Source: Marinobacter sp. BW6
GTDB taxonomy: Bacteria > Pseudomonadota > Gammaproteobacteria > Pseudomonadales > Oleiphilaceae
NCBI RefSeq assembly: GCF_008107725.1
Contig: NZ_VIRN01000064.1
Span: forward strand, 558,001 to 622,000
Direction: 5' to 3'
DNA length: 64,000 nt
The notes below the pieces were generated by a model, which was not told the origin of the DNA, did not search any database, and was given only the letters and a program-made list of their open reading frames with translations. Shown here in pieces: positions 9,304 through 17,438 of this stretch (position 1 is its first letter; each line of letters opens with the position of its first letter). The position numbers were made by a program, and so were the translations under genes.

Positions 9304-10332
9304 TCAGCAGCGTTGTCCCGGTGCCGGCGAGCTCAGGCTGGCCAGACAAAGCACCGGGGTTTCTCCAGTCATCCGGGACCAGAGCAGAGCCAGTGCTTCT
9401 GTGTTTACATCGGGGCGTGGAGTCCGGTAGCTCGCCGTAGGATCGATACCGCTACCATTCCGGGTCGCCAGAACAAAGGTAAAAGGGTGTGCACCGGGGA
9501 TGCCGAGCCGGATGTCGGTGGCGGTAATGCGGTCGTCGACCTGATCGTAATCCAGGAATCCCCGGGTAAACCATTCCAGGCGCTGGGCCTCGGGCAGGTC
9601 CGAGACTGTCTTCGCCAGATCCGGACGGCGCGGAAAGTATTCAAGATTCAAAGGCGCATCGCCGTCCAGAAAGCCGGTAACAATTTCTACCCGCTGATCC
9701 CCCTGCAGAGCCGTGGCGCGCCATAACAGAGTGTTGAAAGGCATGGGTTGAACCAGCAGATCGGGGTTTTCAAGCCCGGCTTCCGCGAGCGCCGGTTGCA
9801 CCCGTTGGGTAATGACCTGTTGGGCCAGGACACTCCAGCCCAGGTACAGGGTGGACACAGCCAGTCCTGCAATTACAGCTGACTTGGCTGGTGGTCGGGC
9901 CAGGAAAAAGAGGCAGCCGGCCAGCAGTGGCAGGGTATAGAGCGGGTCGATGATAAAAATGCTGCTTATGGCCACGGGTGGCCCGATTGGCCAGAACAGC
10001 TGGGTGCCATAGGTGGTGAAGGCGTCCAGCAAAGGATGGGTAATCAGGATCAGCCCCGTCAAGGCAAGCCACCGCTGAAAACTTAGTTGTGGTTTCCAGC
10101 GCCAGAGTAGCCAGGCCAGGGCCACTGCCAGAGGGGCCAGAATGAACAGCGAATGGCTGAATCCGCGATGCTGGGTGAAATTGGCAACGGCCGTCCCGTA
10201 GTCGATGACCACATCAAGATCCGGCAGGGTGCCCAGCACAGCGCCGGTCAGTAAAACTGAGCGGCCAAGGGTCTTGCCGGCGACCGCGCCGGCCAGGGAG
10301 GCGCCCAGGGCGGCCTGGGTTATGGAATCCAT
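9304..10332 (-). CDS. YdjM-like membrane metal-dependent hydrolase (DUF457)
   Basis: A 342-residue inner-membrane protein of the DUF457/YdjM family, annotated as membrane-bound metal-dependent hydrolases of unknown substrate. The conserved N-terminus MDSITQAALG, LPDLDVVIDY, HRGFSHSLF and THPLLDAFTTYG carry the His/Asp residues thought to bind metal. About five hydrophobic helices span 14-170; the C-terminal half (190-342) is soluble. In E. coli ydjM belongs to the SOS regulon, but I see no clear LexA box upstream here. It is followed at 5 bases by rsuA on the same strand. Confidence 0.8.
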   Translation of the reverse strand: MDSITQAALGASLAGAVAGKTLGRSVLLTGAVLGTLPDLDVVIDYGTAVANFTQHRGFSHSLFILAPLAVALAWLLWRWKPQLSFQRWLALTGLILITHPLLDAFTTYGTQLFWPIGPPVAISSIFIIDPLYTLPLLAGCLFFLARPPAKSAVIAGLAVSTLYLGWSVLAQQVITQRVQPALAEAGLENPDLLVQPMPFNTLLWRATALQGDQRVEIVTGFLDGDAPLNLEYFPRRPDLAKTVSDLPEAQRLEWFTRGFLDYDQVDDRITATDIRLGIPGAHPFTFVLATRNGSGIDPTASYRTPRPDVNTEALALLWSRMTGETPVLCLASLSSPAPGQRC

Positions 10333-10394
10333 GTCAGATCAGTCTCGCATCAAAACGGTTACCTGCAGTATTAGGCCACTAGCACTTTGGTGGA

Positions 10395-11645
10395 TCACTG
10401 GCCTGCAGGTATCTCCAGCTCTGCCAGCACCGACTCGCCGGGATAACCATCGGCCACCAGATTGTTGGCGGTCTGAAACTGCCGGATGGCAGACCGGGTT
10501 GCAGGACCCATGATGCCATCAGGCTTGCCAGGCTCATAGCCTCGTTGCTGCAGGGCTTGCTGCAGGCTGATGATGTTGTCACGGGACAGTGCCGGGGCAT
10601 CCTCGGGTGGCGGGTTTTGCAACTTCCCGGCACCGGCAATCCGGTCTGCCAGATGACCAACCGCAATGGCGTAGAATTCGGAGCGGTTCCAGCCCATGAT
10701 CACGCGGAAGTTGTCATAGGCAAGAAACGCCGGGCCACGGTGTCCTGCGGGTACCACCAGGGCGGCATCAATCGGTTCACGGGACAGCGCATTGCCAAAG
10801 GCATCCGTTATTCCCATTTTTCGCCATTCCGCCAGCGGCAAACGGCGCCCGTCCGCCAGGGAATAGTCGAAATTCTCGGGCAGAAGCACCTCACGCCCCC
10901 AGCGATAGTCGCCGTTCCAATTCATGGATTCCAGGAACCTGCCGGCCGACATCATGGCATCCGGCAGGCTGTTCCACAGATCCCTGCGACCATCTCCATC
11001 GGCATCGACAGCGTGTTTCAGGAAGACGGTGGGCATGAACTGTACATGGCCCATAGCGCCGGCCCAGGAACCCTCCATCTGGTCAGCCGGTATGGCGCCT
11101 TCATCAATGATGCGAAGGGCGGCGATCAGCTGCTCGGTGAAGAAGGTGCTGCGGCGGGGATCGCAGGCCAGGGTTGTCAGGGAGCTGGGTACCGGCATCT
11201 TGCCGAAATAACTGCCAAAATTGGTTTCCAGGCCCCAGAACGCCACCAGATAGGGCGCGGGTACGCCGGTTTCGCGGGTGACTCTGGCCAGCAGATTTTG
11301 GTGTTCCTGCAGTAGTTCCCGGCCCCTGCTTACCCGGGCATCGTTAACCCGCCGGTTCAGATAGTCGGCGAACGTCGTGGTGAACTCCGGTTGCCGCCGG
11401 TCCAGTTCGATCACTCGTGCCAGATGCTGAACTTCGGCCATCACCTCGCCGGCGGTCTTGCTGCTGACCCCGGCGGCAATGGCCTGATCCTGAAGCCGGG
11501 CCTTGCACTCGGCAAACCCCGCCGGCTCAGCTTCAGCGTTGTCCTGGGCGATGGCAGACAGTGGCAGGAGGGACAGAAAACCGGAAAACAATAAGCCGCG
11601 GGTAAGGCCGCCTTGGCGAAGAATCCTTGCAGGTGTGGTCAGCAC
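10395..11645 (-). CDS. MltB-family lytic murein transglycosylase with peptidoglycan-binding domain
   Basis: A periplasmic enzyme of 416 residues that cleaves the MurNAc-GlcNAc bond of peptidoglycan to a 1,6-anhydro product. It has a signal peptide (hydrophobic 16-33, AIAQD cleavage site), an SLT_2/MltB catalytic domain with the catalytic Glu in GLETNFG (E140), the family block GSWAGAMGHVQFMP, and a C-terminal PG_binding_1 repeat (~350-410, with GIMGPATRSAIRQFQ). There is no lipobox, so it is soluble. The initiation codon is GTG with AGAGG 7 bases upstream. Confidence 0.88.
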   Translation of the reverse strand: MLTTPARILRQGGLTRGLLFSGFLSLLPLSAIAQDNAEAEPAGFAECKARLQDQAIAAGVSSKTAGEVMAEVQHLARVIELDRRQPEFTTTFADYLNRRVNDARVSRGRELLQEHQNLLARVTRETGVPAPYLVAFWGLETNFGSYFGKMPVPSSLTTLACDPRRSTFFTEQLIAALRIIDEGAIPADQMEGSWAGAMGHVQFMPTVFLKHAVDADGDGRRDLWNSLPDAMMSAGRFLESMNWNGDYRWGREVLLPENFDYSLADGRRLPLAEWRKMGITDAFGNALSREPIDAALVVPAGHRGPAFLAYDNFRVIMGWNRSEFYAIAVGHLADRIAGAGKLQNPPPEDAPALSRDNIISLQQALQQRGYEPGKPDGIMGPATRSAIRQFQTANNLVADGYPGESVLAELEIPAGQ

Positions 11646-11821
11646 ACAAAACCTCTATCAGGCTGATGGTGGTGGATAATCCTGTCCCCATGTTAGCGCG
11701 TTTTCCAGCCGGAGAAACACTGTCCGGGGCCAGGTGGAGTGACAATTCTTTAACCTGCCGGTTCCCGGGAAATGGCGATTGTCGTCTTTTTGTTGCCGAC
11801 AGGTATATGGCGAGGGCGTTT

Positions 11822-11844
11822 GTTCTATAGTTGCACCATAGAAC
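11822..11844. promoter_or_regulatory. Dyad GTTCTAT-N9-ATAGAAC upstream of the response regulator
   Basis: Two perfect 7-base inverted arms separated by 9 bases end 29 bases before the response regulator ATG at 11874. The position fits an operator near the promoter, or a hairpin in the 5' leader. A TATAGT element overlaps the left arm. No regulator can be named. Confidence 0.35.
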
Positions 11845-11873
11845 CGGGTTGTGGATAGGGGAAGGTCTGAAAT

Positions 11874-12752
11874 ATGGCAATGCTGAAAGCGCTGGTCGTG
11901 GATGACGCCAGCTTTGTACGTGATCTGGTCAAACGAACCGTGCGCCAGCGTTTTCCGGTGATCGAGACAACCGATGCCCAGAACGGCCGGCGGGCCCAGT
12001 CACTGATGTCCCGGACGGCGTTTGACCTGATTCTGTGCGATTGGGAAATGCCCGAGATGTCGGGTCTGGAATTGTTGCAGTGGATGCGTCAGCAGCCCCA
12101 GTACGAAAACGTACCCTTCATCATGATCACCAGCCGGGGTGACAAGGATCACGTGATTGAAGCGGTCAAGGGGGGTGTTTCCGAATACCTTGGCAAACCC
12201 TTCAGCCCTGACGGACTTAGTAAGAAGATTATCAAGGTGATGGGCCGAAAACTGAAAGACGCCATGGATCGGGGCGGCAAGTCCATGGCCAGCCCCGCTG
12301 ATGCCTTCAAGGAGTCGGCCAACCTGCTGACCCGTAAGTCGGAGCCAGGGGCAGAGAGCCTTGCTTCTCCAACACCTTCGTCATCCTCGCAGGCAGCCCC
12401 TTCTGCAACCTCCAAACAGGCATCGTCCCGCGGTTCGATGAGTCTTGCATCTGTGCGTTTTGCTGAAAGCACCCTGAAATCGGTGGTGAAGGATATCAAC
12501 CTGACAGAGGTCCGGGTGATTGCCAAGCGGGATCAGGTGTTTCCCGGGATTCTTGACCAGGCGGTGGTGGACATCGAGACAGGCGAGGGTCAGATGGCCC
12601 GGCTGAACGGCTATGTACATCAGCTTCAGGCGGTGGACAAGCGTCAGGACACCGATTTTGTCAGCGTCACCATCCGTTTTGTCGATGAAGACCCGAAAAA
12701 GCTCGAGGAATTATCGAGGTTTATCGCCCGTTTCCGGGCAGGTGTGCGCTAG
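11874..12752 (+). CDS. Response regulator with CheY-like receiver and uncharacterised C-terminal domain
   Basis: A 292-residue cytoplasmic protein. Residues 4-125 form a receiver domain with the acidic pair D10-D11, phosphoacceptor D56 in LCDWEMP, the switch Thr in MITSRG and the Lys in LGKPF. A Ser/Ala-rich linker (~140-190) leads to a ~100-residue C-terminal domain (from VRFAESTLKSVV) that has no helix-turn-helix, GGDEF or other output motif I recognise; its basic and hydrophobic pattern is loosely PilZ-like, with no RxxxR motif. The start has GGGAAGG upstream; a second ATG lies 6 bases later. It overlaps the stop of convergent phoR by 4 bases. No histidine kinase for it is adjacent in the same orientation. 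Confidence 0.8.
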   Translation: MAMLKALVVDDASFVRDLVKRTVRQRFPVIETTDAQNGRRAQSLMSRTAFDLILCDWEMPEMSGLELLQWMRQQPQYENVPFIMITSRGDKDHVIEAVKGGVSEYLGKPFSPDGLSKKIIKVMGRKLKDAMDRGGKSMASPADAFKESANLLTRKSEPGAESLASPTPSSSSQAAPSATSKQASSRGSMSLASVRFAESTLKSVVKDINLTEVRVIAKRDQVFPGILDQAVVDIETGEGQMARLNGYVHQLQAVDKRQDTDFVSVTIRFVDEDPKKLEELSRFIARFRAGVR

Positions 12753-14068
12753 TTTTCCGTTTTCTCCGGGACACGTTCGACCAAACGTTCCCTGGGGAAA
12801 TGACAGATAAACTCACTGCCATCTCCAATCCGGCTGCGAATCTCCAGATTGCCATCGTGGTTGAGCAACACGTGTTTGACGATTGCCAGACCAAGACCGG
12901 TGCCGCCGGTGTCCTTATGGCGGCTGGGGTCGGCCCGGTAGAAGCGTTCCGTCAGGCGGGGGATATGGACCGGGTCAATGCCGATACCGGTGTCCTTTAC
13001 CGAGAGGTGCGCACCCTCCCGGTTGGTGGACCAGGATACGGTGATCTGACCGTGTGCAGGCGTGTACTTCACCGCATTGAAGATCAGGTTCGAAAAAGCG
13101 CTACGCAGCTGGCTTTCATCCCCTTTCAGTAGTCGGTGGTCGCCGATATTTACGGTAATCTCATGCTGTTTTTCGCCGCTGAGCGCCCGGGCGTCATGGC
13201 AGATCTGTGCCAGAAGCTGGTCCACGTCCGTGAGGGTGTCGTTAACTGTCTGTTCGCCGGTTTCGATTCGTGACAGCAAGATCAGATCGGTGATCAGGGC
13301 TTCCATCCGTGATGACTGCGCGGCCATGGTGTTAATGGCCCGGCGCCACTTCGGTGGCAGGTCGGCGGCGTTGTCCACCAGGGTTTCCAGGTAACCACTG
13401 ATGACGGTGAGGGGGGTGCGCATCTCGTGGGAAACATTCCCGACGAAGTCACGGCGCATCTGTTCCAGCTGGTACAGGCGGGTCACGTCCTTGGCGACGA
13501 TCAGTCGGTCGTCATCACCGAACAGGCTGATCTGAATCTGCAGGTGAATGTGCGGTTTGGCAGGCGAATGTATTTCCAGGGGGTCACGGTAATCCCGGGA
13601 ATCGAAGTAGGTCTTGAACGCCGGAGTCCGGATCAGGTTATGAATGTACTGGCCCTGATCGGTGTTGCGGCGAAAACCCAGGAGGTACTCGGCGGAGCCG
13701 TTCCACCACTCCATCGCGCCGCGATAATCGGTCATGATCACACCATCGCGCATGGCGTTGGTGGACTCCTGCACCCGGTTAATCTGGGCCCTCAACCGGT
13801 CCTGGGATCTGAGGTGGTTCTGGTGCAGTTTGTGGAGATTGTCGAAGATATCTCCCCAGAGCCCGATGCTCTGAGGCGCTTCGTCGGTGGCGCTTGGGTT
13901 GGCCAGCCACTGGTAAAGACGCCGGGCCTGAACCAGCGTCCACCACAGGTAGACAATCAGCCCGAAGGTAAGGCCGTAGACGGGCTCACCAAAGTAGAGG
14001 CCGACGAGGGTGGAGCCAATCAGGCCACCGATAATGTAGCGTAGGTATCGTGACCAGTTGTGTTGCAT
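12749..14068 (-). CDS. phoR: Phosphate regulon sensor histidine kinase
   Basis: PhoR senses phosphate supply through the PstSCAB/PhoU system and phosphorylates PhoB. The 439-residue protein has two N-terminal membrane helices (~10-45), a PAS region (~95-190), a HisKA domain with the phosphoacceptor His in NVSHEMRTPL, and an ATPase domain with N box NLIFNAVKYTP, DTGIGID and GGTGLGLAI. The ATG at 14068 is preferred over a TTG one codon earlier. It follows phoB by about 50 bases on the same strand, the standard phoBR order. Confidence 0.92.
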   Translation of the reverse strand: MQHNWSRYLRYIIGGLIGSTLVGLYFGEPVYGLTFGLIVYLWWTLVQARRLYQWLANPSATDEAPQSIGLWGDIFDNLHKLHQNHLRSQDRLRAQINRVQESTNAMRDGVIMTDYRGAMEWWNGSAEYLLGFRRNTDQGQYIHNLIRTPAFKTYFDSRDYRDPLEIHSPAKPHIHLQIQISLFGDDDRLIVAKDVTRLYQLEQMRRDFVGNVSHEMRTPLTVISGYLETLVDNAADLPPKWRRAINTMAAQSSRMEALITDLILLSRIETGEQTVNDTLTDVDQLLAQICHDARALSGEKQHEITVNIGDHRLLKGDESQLRSAFSNLIFNAVKYTPAHGQITVSWSTNREGAHLSVKDTGIGIDPVHIPRLTERFYRADPSRHKDTGGTGLGLAIVKHVLLNHDGNLEIRSRIGDGSEFICHFPRERLVERVPEKTEN

Positions 14069-14121
14069 CAAAAACTGCCTTGTGTCCGTTCCGGGGCTGA
14101 TGCTCAGCTGGCCGGAGTTAC

Positions 14122-14814
14122 TTACGCGGCTCTGGTCGAGAAGCGGTATCCGGTTCCCCGTACCGTCTGGATCAGGTGGTCATACTGGTCGCCGAGCGCT
14201 TTACGGAGCCGGCGGATGTGAACATCCACGGTCCGTTCTTCAACATAGACATTGCCTCCCCAGACCTGGTCCAGGAGCTGGGAGCGAGTATATACCCGTT
14301 CCTGGTGAGTCATGAAGAACTGAAGCAGTCGATATTCGGTGGGGCCCATGGTGAGGGCTCCTTGCTGGGTAGTGACCCGATGGCCGACCGGGTCCAGGGT
14401 CAGGCCTTCCACTTCAATTGGGCTGTCCACGCCGGGCGGTGTCGCTCGCCGCAGCACCGCTTTCAGGCGGGCGACCAGCTCCCGAGGACTGAACGGCTTG
14501 GTAATGTAATCGTCGGCACCAACCTCCAGACCCTGGATCTTGTTGTCTTCCTCAACCTTGGCAGTGAGCATGATAATGGGAATATCGGCGGTCGCTTCCT
14601 CTTTTTTCAGACGACGCGCCAGTTCTACGCCACTGGTGCCGGGAAGCATCCAGTCGAGGAGCACGAGATCCGGGTGTTTGTCGACAATCAGGGCATGGGC
14701 TTCCCGGGCGTCCGCTGCCTCCAGATAGTCATAATCCGCCATTTCAAGGGCCACCGCGATCATCTCGCGGATCGGGGCCTCGTCATCGACGATCAGGACA
14801 GTTTTTCCAGTCAT
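14122..14814 (-). CDS. phoB: Phosphate regulon response regulator
   Basis: PhoB activates the Pho regulon when phosphorylated by PhoR. The 230-residue length is typical of OmpR/PhoB regulators: receiver domain 1-120 with D10/D11 and phosphoacceptor D54 in LLDWMLPG, T and K switch residues in MLTAK and TKPFSPREL, then a winged-helix DNA-binding domain (~130-230) ending in VRGTGYRF. It heads the phoBR unit; a Pho box 51-72 bases upstream of the ATG indicates autoregulation. Confidence 0.95.
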   Translation of the reverse strand: MTGKTVLIVDDEAPIREMIAVALEMADYDYLEAADAREAHALIVDKHPDLVLLDWMLPGTSGVELARRLKKEEATADIPIIMLTAKVEEDNKIQGLEVGADDYITKPFSPRELVARLKAVLRRATPPGVDSPIEVEGLTLDPVGHRVTTQQGALTMGPTEYRLLQFFMTHQERVYTRSQLLDQVWGGNVYVEERTVDVHIRRLRKALGDQYDHLIQTVRGTGYRFSTRAA

Positions 14815-14864
14815 GAGCTTTTAACCTGTGTCAGACCTTGGATTGTTGCTGCATTACAACGCCC

Positions 14865-14886
14865 AAGTGTTACAAGTATATGACAG
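14865..14886 (-). promoter_or_regulatory. Pho box upstream of phoB
   Basis: Read on the reverse strand, the site begins CTGTCAT, a perfect first half of the PhoB recognition repeat, then a 4-base spacer (ATAC) and a looser second half TTGTAAC, followed by ACTT. The spacing of 11 bases between half-sites is that of the classical Pho box (CTGTCAT N4 CTGTCAT). It sits in the short gap between the ubiA stop and the phoB start, so it gives phoBR its own promoter within the hpt-ubiC-ubiA-phoB-phoR run. Confidence 0.65.
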
Positions 14887-14888
14887 GT

Positions 14889-15776
14889 TCAGCCAATGAT
14901 GAGATCAATCACCAGGCCTGCAAAAACCGCGAAACCGGCCCAGTTGTTATTCAGAAACGCCTTGAAGCAGGCCTCGCGTTCCCGTTCCCGCGCCAGATAC
15001 TGGTGGTACACGAACAGGCAGGTCATGGCCACGACGCCCAGGTAATAGAACGTACCCAGCTCGGCACGATGGCCCACCATGATCAGAATCAGCACGACCA
15101 TACCCTGCAGAATGCCAATAATTGCTTTGTCGGCATCGCCGAACAGGATGGCCGTGGACTTGATGCCCACTTTCAGGTCGTCGTCACGGTCCACCATGGC
15201 GTACAAGGTGTCGTAGGCAACGGTCCAGAGTACGTTGGCTGTGAAAAGGAGCCAGGTGAGCTGGCTCAGTTCACCGGCCTCCGCCGCCCAGGCCATGGGA
15301 ATGGCCCAGGAAAACGCGGCGCCCAAAAACAGCTGCGGCAAGTGAGTGTATCGCTTCATGAACGGGTAAATAAACGCCAGCAGGGCTCCGCCGAAGGAAA
15401 GGTAAAGAGTCAGCGGGTTGGTGAACAGAACCACCATCAGGAAGGAAACCAGGCACAGACCGGCGAACAGCGCTACCGCCTCCCAGGGTTTTACCCGGCC
15501 GGCGGTGAGCGGGCGGTCCTTGGTGCGTTTGACGTGCTTGTCCCAGTCCCGGTCAGCAAAATCGTTGATGGCGCAGCCGGCAGCGCGCATGAAGAAGACG
15601 CCCAGGGTGAAAATGATCACATTGCCAAGCCCGGGGCTGCCATCACCCGCCAGCCACAGAGCCCAGTAGGTCGGCCACAGCAGGAGAAGGGTTCCGATCG
15701 GGCGGTCGATTCTGAGCAGGCTGGCATAATCAGCCAGCCGGCGCTGGATAGGTTCTGGCACAGCATCAGGCAGCAT
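14889..15776 (-). CDS. ubiA: 4-Hydroxybenzoate octaprenyltransferase
   Basis: UbiA joins the polyprenyl tail to 4-hydroxybenzoate, the membrane step of ubiquinone synthesis. The 295-residue integral membrane protein has both Asp-rich prenyl-diphosphate motifs: [19 protein letters not shown] near 72-90 and [14 protein letters not shown] near 195. About eight to nine hydrophobic helices are evident. It lies about 70 bases after ubiC on the same strand and supplies the next pathway step, so the two are probably co-transcribed. Confidence 0.95.
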   Translation of the reverse strand: MLPDAVPEPIQRRLADYASLLRIDRPIGTLLLLWPTYWALWLAGDGSPGLGNVIIFTLGVFFMRAAGCAINDFADRDWDKHVKRTKDRPLTAGRVKPWEAVALFAGLCLVSFLMVVLFTNPLTLYLSFGGALLAFIYPFMKRYTHLPQLFLGAAFSWAIPMAWAAEAGELSQLTWLLFTANVLWTVAYDTLYAMVDRDDDLKVGIKSTAILFGDADKAIIGILQGMVVLILIMVGHRAELGTFYYLGVVAMTCLFVYHQYLAREREREACFKAFLNNNWAGFAVFAGLVIDLIIG

Positions 15777-15845
15777 GGCGTGCGTCCGTCTGGTGTTCTG
15801 AGAATTGAATGAGTGGTGGGATTATAGCCAGTGGCAGGAGGCCGG

Positions 15846-16424
15846 TTAAAGCATGTTCCGCTGAAACAGGGCTGGCAACAGGTACTCGCCAACCAGCAGG
15901 GAGCTGTTGTGGCCGCTGAACAGAGAGCGTCGGGCCAATTCCGGCTGGCCGGGTATTCCCGGTTTGCAGAGACCGGTTTCCAGCGGGCCCCGTTGCCAGT
16001 GGGGGCTGGTGAACAGGTAGGCGCCCAAAGGCCGGTTGCCCAGGTGCAACAGGCGTCGTCCCTCACCTTCCAGGCAGTCCAGGGGGATGATGGTTCTAGC
16101 CAACACCCAGGGCTGGTTGTCACCACAGAGGCTGACCTCCCTTATCCAGGCGTACTGGCGGTGAGGGATGTCGAGATGTCGGGCTTCCTCCTGTGTCGGC
16201 GTTGCAAAGCCTTCGCGGCGGACCTCGACATGAAAGGAGCGGCTACATTGCTTCTGCAGGGCCCGGGTAAACGAGCCCTCTACCTGCAGCCAATGCCGTG
16301 CAGGCCCGTGAACCGCCGGATTTCGAAGGCCTGCAGCTGTAAGCGATTGGTACCAGTCCGTCGGGGGTATGGTCAGGCGACTGTCGATGTCAGAGACCCT
16401 TGACTGCATAGATGCCGGGCGCAT
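15846..16424 (-). CDS. ubiC: Chorismate--pyruvate lyase
   Basis: UbiC removes pyruvate from chorismate to give 4-hydroxybenzoate, the first committed ubiquinone step. The 192-residue protein shows WYQSLTAAGLRNP, VRREGFATPTQEEARHL, AWIREVSLCGDNQPWVLARTIIP, and LGAYLF, characteristic of the family. The ATG at 16424 lies inside the 3' end of hpt (35-base overlap) with AAGGG 9 bases upstream; an ATG five codons later is possible but has no ribosome-binding site. UbiA, which uses the product, follows directly. Confidence 0.9.
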   Translation of the reverse strand: MRPASMQSRVSDIDSRLTIPPTDWYQSLTAAGLRNPAVHGPARHWLQVEGSFTRALQKQCSRSFHVEVRREGFATPTQEEARHLDIPHRQYAWIREVSLCGDNQPWVLARTIIPLDCLEGEGRRLLHLGNRPLGAYLFTSPHWQRGPLETGLCKPGIPGQPELARRSLFSGHNSSLLVGEYLLPALFQRNML

Positions 16425-16947
16425 TGCGCCAGTAGCCCTTGTAGTCCATGCCGTAGCCGAACAGGAACCGATCTTCCACTTCCAGGCCGGTGAAATCGGC
16501 TTTCAGGTCCGGGCGGGCTTTGCGGTCATGCTGCTTGTCGACCAGAACGGCCGTCAGTACCTCGCTGGCACCGTGGGCGCGGCAGTAGTCGGCGATCGCA
16601 CACAGGGTAGTGCCTTCGTCCAGAATGTCATCGACAATGAGAATGGTGCGGCCGTTCATATCGGCTTCGGGCTGCAGCTTCCACTCAAGAATGCCGCCGG
16701 TGGTTTCCTGACGGTAACGGGTGGCGTGCAGGTATTCGGCCTGGACCGGAAACCGGAGCCGGGGCAACAGCTGTCCGGTCAGGATTAGCCCGCCGTTCAT
16801 CACGCAGAATAACAGGGGGTTACTGTCTTTCAGTCGGGCGGTAATATCGTCGGCCAGGTTGCCGACTGCAGTCTGTACCTGCTGTTCATCGACCAGACAG
16901 TCGGCTTCGGCCATTACCTGGTTCATTTCGGCGACGGTATCGGTCAT
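16390..16947 (-). CDS. hpt: Hypoxanthine-guanine phosphoribosyltransferase
   Basis: A 185-residue type I phosphoribosyltransferase that salvages hypoxanthine or guanine with PRPP. The PRPP loop is ILIVDDILDEGTTL; FCVMNGGLILTGQL supplies the pyrophosphate loop and FLFGYGMDYKGYWRN the purine-binding region. The ATG at 16947 begins the conserved domain. The gene heads the reverse-strand run hpt-ubiC-ubiA, overlapping ubiC by 35 bases; the functional link to ubiquinone synthesis is not evident. Guanine versus hypoxanthine preference cannot be read from the sequence. Confidence 0.88.
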   Translation of the reverse strand: MTDTVAEMNQVMAEADCLVDEQQVQTAVGNLADDITARLKDSNPLLFCVMNGGLILTGQLLPRLRFPVQAEYLHATRYRQETTGGILEWKLQPEADMNGRTILIVDDILDEGTTLCAIADYCRAHGASEVLTAVLVDKQHDRKARPDLKADFTGLEVEDRFLFGYGMDYKGYWRNAPGIYAVKGL

Positions 16948-16975
16948 ATCGGTCGGTCCTGTCGTAAAACGGGCG

Positions 16976-16981
16976 ATTATA
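16976..16981 (-). promoter_or_regulatory. -10 element for hpt
   Basis: A perfect TATAAT on the reverse strand, about 30 bases upstream of the hpt ATG. No good -35 hexamer is seen 16-18 bases further upstream, so the call rests on the -10 alone. Confidence 0.4.
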
Positions 16982-17164
16982 CCGGAGAGGGGCGACAGAA
17001 GGGAGGGGCGTTCCCTGCTGTCAGATCTGTAATTGTGGCTATTGGCAGAAAACCCCGAACTGGACCGTCGGCATTGGCATTGGTCAATTCCGGGGCGATG
17101 GGTATGATGGCCTGATTCGACAGTTGTTCGTATCTGTAATGCGAACAAAACACTTGCGTGTTTG

Positions 17165-17177
17165 ATTGTCTGACAAT
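17165..17177. promoter_or_regulatory. Dyad ATTGT-CTG-ACAAT upstream of rubA
   Basis: A perfect 5-base inverted repeat around a 3-base centre, 35 bases before the rubredoxin start. The position overlaps where a promoter would lie, so an operator is possible. The short arms could be chance. Confidence 0.25.
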
Positions 17178-17212
17178 TACTATTGCGCCCGGATGATATT
17201 GGGAGAAAACCT

Positions 17213-17380
17213 ATGAAGAAGTGGCAATGCGTGGTTTGTGGTCTGATTTACGATGAAGCCGAAGGCTGGCCCGAGGACGGCATCGAGCCGGGCACCAAGT
17301 GGGAAGACGTACCGGAAGACTGGGTCTGCCCTGATTGCGGTGTCGGTAAGGAAGACTTCGAGATGATCGAGATCGGTTGA
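17213..17380 (+). CDS. rubA: Rubredoxin
   Basis: A 55-residue one-iron electron carrier. The Fe is held by C6-x2-C9 (CVVCG) and C39-x2-C42 (CPDCG), with the family core [12 protein letters not shown] and [14 protein letters not shown]. Length and motifs fit the AlkG2-type rubredoxins that pass electrons from rubredoxin reductase to alkane hydroxylase. The ATG at 17213 has GGGAGAA upstream. rubB follows 58 bases later. No alkane hydroxylase (alkB) gene lies in this window, so the partner oxygenase must be elsewhere. Confidence 0.95.
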   Translation: MKKWQCVVCGLIYDEAEGWPEDGIEPGTKWEDVPEDWVCPDCGVGKEDFEMIEIG

Positions 17381-17438
17381 TATTGCCCGGCACGGCAGGT
17401 GAAACCCGCCAAGGTTCGTTAAAAACAGGAACGCGGTT

